A stretch of 16,861 bases of DNA from NCBI GenBank assembly GCA_937897315.1, contig CALCNS010000298.1, positions 1-16,861 of the forward strand. Reading direction: 5' to 3'. A model generated the notes under the pieces. That model had not been told where the DNA came from. It saw nothing but the letters and a program-made list of their open reading frames with translations, and did no database searches. Position numbers and translations under genes: made by a program. This document shows, piece after piece, positions 15,509 to 16,861 of the stretch; the first letter of the stretch is position 1, and the number at the start of each line of letters is the position of its first letter. This DNA is from an uncultured Bacillota bacterium (GTDB lineage Bacteria > Bacillota > JAAYKD01).

Positions 15509-16581
15509 TGTCCTTCCCCGTTCAATTTGGCTGCCCGGTCCGCTACAATGAGAGCATCGATCATTTCTTCGATGTCACCGTTTAAAAACGCTTCCAACTG
15601 ATAAATGGTCATGCCAATACGGTGATCGGTGATGCGTCCTTGCGGAAAATTATAGGTTCGAATTCGCTCCGAACGATCTCCTGTACCGACTTGACTTTTT
15701 CGATCTGCACCAACAGAAGCCGCTTGTTTGCGTTCTTCTATTTCTAAAAGGCGTGCACGTAAGACGCGCATGGCTTTATCTTTATTCTTTAATTGTGAGC
15801 GTTCGTCTTGACAAGTCACTACGACACCAGTGGGTAGATGAGTCAGTCGAACTGCAGTTTCTACCTTGTTCACGTTCTGACCACCTGCACCTCCGGAACA
15901 AAAGATATCTGTTTTTATGTCATTGGGATTGATATCAATCTCTACTTCTTCCGCTTCCGGCAACACTGCCACAGTGGCGGTAGATGTGTGAATTCGTCCC
16001 GATGCCTCGGTTTCAGGAACACGTTGCACGCGATGTACTCCGCTTTCAAATTTTAGGCGACTGTACGCCCCCTGTCCTTGTATGGAGAAAATAACCTCTT
16101 TTAATCCTCCAAGATCGGTTTCGTTTAAATCCATAAGCTCTGTTCGCCACCCTTTTCGTTCGGCATACAGAGTATACATACGGTACAAATCGCTGGCAAA
16201 CAAAGCCGCTTCTCCACCCCCTGCTCCGCCACGGATTTCGACAATCACGTTTTTATCGTCATTCGGGTCCTTAGGCAAGAGCAAAATCTTAAGCTCCTCC
16301 GATAATGCTTCTTTACGCTCGCGCAAGTGTGTTACTTCTTCTTTCAGCAAATCGGCAAAATCGGAATCGTTGGCATCTTCTGAATTTAGAGCCAGGAGAT
16401 TGTCTTCGATTTCTTGACTTATTTTCTGATATTCTTCATAAGCAGTAACAGTATCACGAAGCACAGAGAGCTCTTTTGCATAAGCCTGGTATTCTTTTTG
16501 TCGATTGAAAATATCGGGATCTGACATGAGTTCGCTTAACAAATGATAACGATCGGCCAAAGCCTGTAACTTATCATACAT
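15505..16581 (-). CDS. prfA: Peptide chain release factor 1
   Basis: RF1 reads UAA and UAG stop codons and triggers release of the finished peptide. The 358-residue length is full. The codon-reading tripeptide P189-E-T191 in [18 protein letters not shown] and the G233-G-Q235 motif in [21 protein letters not shown] are intact. The P-x-T tripeptide, not SPF, marks RF1 and not RF2. GAGGAGG lies about 9 nt upstream of the ATG, inside the end of the DUF1385 gene, which overlaps by 8 nt. prmC follows with an ATGA overlap. The GGQ glutamine is the expected substrate of PrmC. Confidence 0.97.
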   Translation of the reverse strand: MYDKLQALADRYHLLSELMSDPDIFNRQKEYQAYAKELSVLRDTVTAYEEYQKISQEIEDNLLALNSEDANDSDFADLLKEEVTHLRERKEALSEELKILLLPKDPNDDKNVIVEIRGGAGGGEAALFASDLYRMYTLYAERKGWRTELMDLNETDLGGLKEVIFSIQGQGAYSRLKFESGVHRVQRVPETEASGRIHTSTATVAVLPEAEEVEIDINPNDIKTDIFCSGGAGGQNVNKVETAVRLTHLPTGVVVTCQDERSQLKNKDKAMRVLRARLLEIEERKQAASVGADRKSQVGTGDRSERIRTYNFPQGRITDHRIGMTIYQLEAFLNGDIEEMIDALIVADRAAKLNGEGQ

Positions 16582-16861
16582 GAATAACTACCTCCTCAGG
16601 TGGTAAAACAGCTTGCAACGCTTTTATCGCCACCTCTATTTGTAAATCATCCGGTTCACGGGTTGTTAGTTTTTGCATCCACAAACCTGGACGGATCAGG
16701 ATATCCAATACTGGATTCTCCCCGGCTATCTTCCCCATGAAACGTAGTATTTCATACGAAAATCCAGCCACAATCGGCATTAACGACAACCGATATAGAA
16801 CTCATAGCCACAAATTGGGCCAGCCAAATAAGGAAAAGAACAGGGAAGCAACGACCATGAC
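16574..16861 (-). pseudogene. DUF1385 (YqhQ-like) membrane protein, C-terminal part, interrupted by in-frame TGA
   Basis: This is the C-terminal end of a DUF1385 protein, a membrane-associated family of unknown function that commonly precedes prmC/prfA in Clostridia. The recognisable tail is LMPIVAGFSYEILRFMGK, then RPGLWMQKLTTREPDDLQIEVA. The same frame extends upstream to the window edge as a hydrophobic segment ending GWPNLWL, but a TGA stop lies at 16802-16804 between the two parts. Relatives carry arginine at this point (WLR), so CGA to TGA fits. Re-initiation at TTG 16789 would give only 71 residues. The gene's true 5' end lies outside the window. The family call is good; whether the gene is really broken is uncertain because the stop lies 58 bases from the edge. 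Its end overlaps prfA by 8 nt. Confidence 0.7.

Noticed and set aside
16802..16804. Reading TGA as a sense codon (recoding or selenocysteine) in the DUF1385 gene
   Set aside because: TGA ends several intact genes here, including prfA, the ABC ATPase and the DUF1385 frame itself. The family position is arginine, not cysteine, and no SECIS-like hairpin was apparent downstream.
1..16861. Mobile element, CRISPR array, toxin-antitoxin or defence island
   Set aside because: No transposase, integrase, repeat-spacer series, Cas or restriction motifs are visible. The HEPN-like motif stands alone, without a partner antitoxin such as MNT.

Overview
This window looks like chromosomal DNA of a Gram-positive member of the Bacillota (Firmicutes), probably an anaerobic, amino-acid-fermenting Clostridia-like lineage. 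Three things support this. Nearly every gene has a strong AGGAGG-type ribosome binding site. The gene order prfA-prmC-...-ywlC-ywlE-rpiB-ywlG-glyA matches the conserved Bacillus/Clostridia locus. The glutamate dehydrogenase closely resembles the Clostridium symbiosum type. I cannot name the species. No rRNA, tRNA, CRISPR array, insertion sequence, prophage or plasmid gene is visible.

Reading the minus strand from the right-hand end, a long tightly packed operon enters the window inside a DUF1385 (YqhQ-like) gene. It continues as prfA (release factor 1), prmC (release factor methylase), nagA (GlcNAc-6-P deacetylase), ywlC/tsaC (tRNA t6A synthesis), ywlE (arginine-phosphatase type), a fused rpiB-ywlG gene, and glyA, ending at a hairpin terminator at 9410-9446. 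Several junctions overlap (ATGA or 8-20 nt), so co-translation is likely. A histidine-phosphatase gene follows on the same strand, past that terminator. The genes serve translation termination, tRNA modification, one-carbon metabolism and sugar phosphates. nagA is the outsider.

In the middle, a plus-strand pair (an NAD-dependent epimerase/SDR protein and a small lipoprotein, 7293-8831) converges on the histidine phosphatase, and the two 3' ends overlap. gdhA (6942-5596, minus) diverges from the epimerase across a 350-base intergenic region. That region carries a near-consensus sigma-A promoter and a leader stem-loop for gdhA. A strong intrinsic terminator closes gdhA.

On the left, a second minus-strand run holds an MFS transporter, an ABC ATPase, two FtsX-type ABC permeases, a HEPN-like/CBS-pair protein and a B3/4-domain protein. 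Spacing is tight and the ATPase/permease junction is an ATGA overlap, so I infer one operon.

The most unusual points are the RpiB-YwlG fusion, the HEPN-like Rx4H motif joined to a CBS pair, and single in-frame stop codons interrupting the two genes at the window's ends (B3/4 protein and DUF1385). Family-like sequence continues on the far side of both stops. Both lie within 60 bases of an edge, so assembly error must be excluded. I see no convincing new defence or mobile system.
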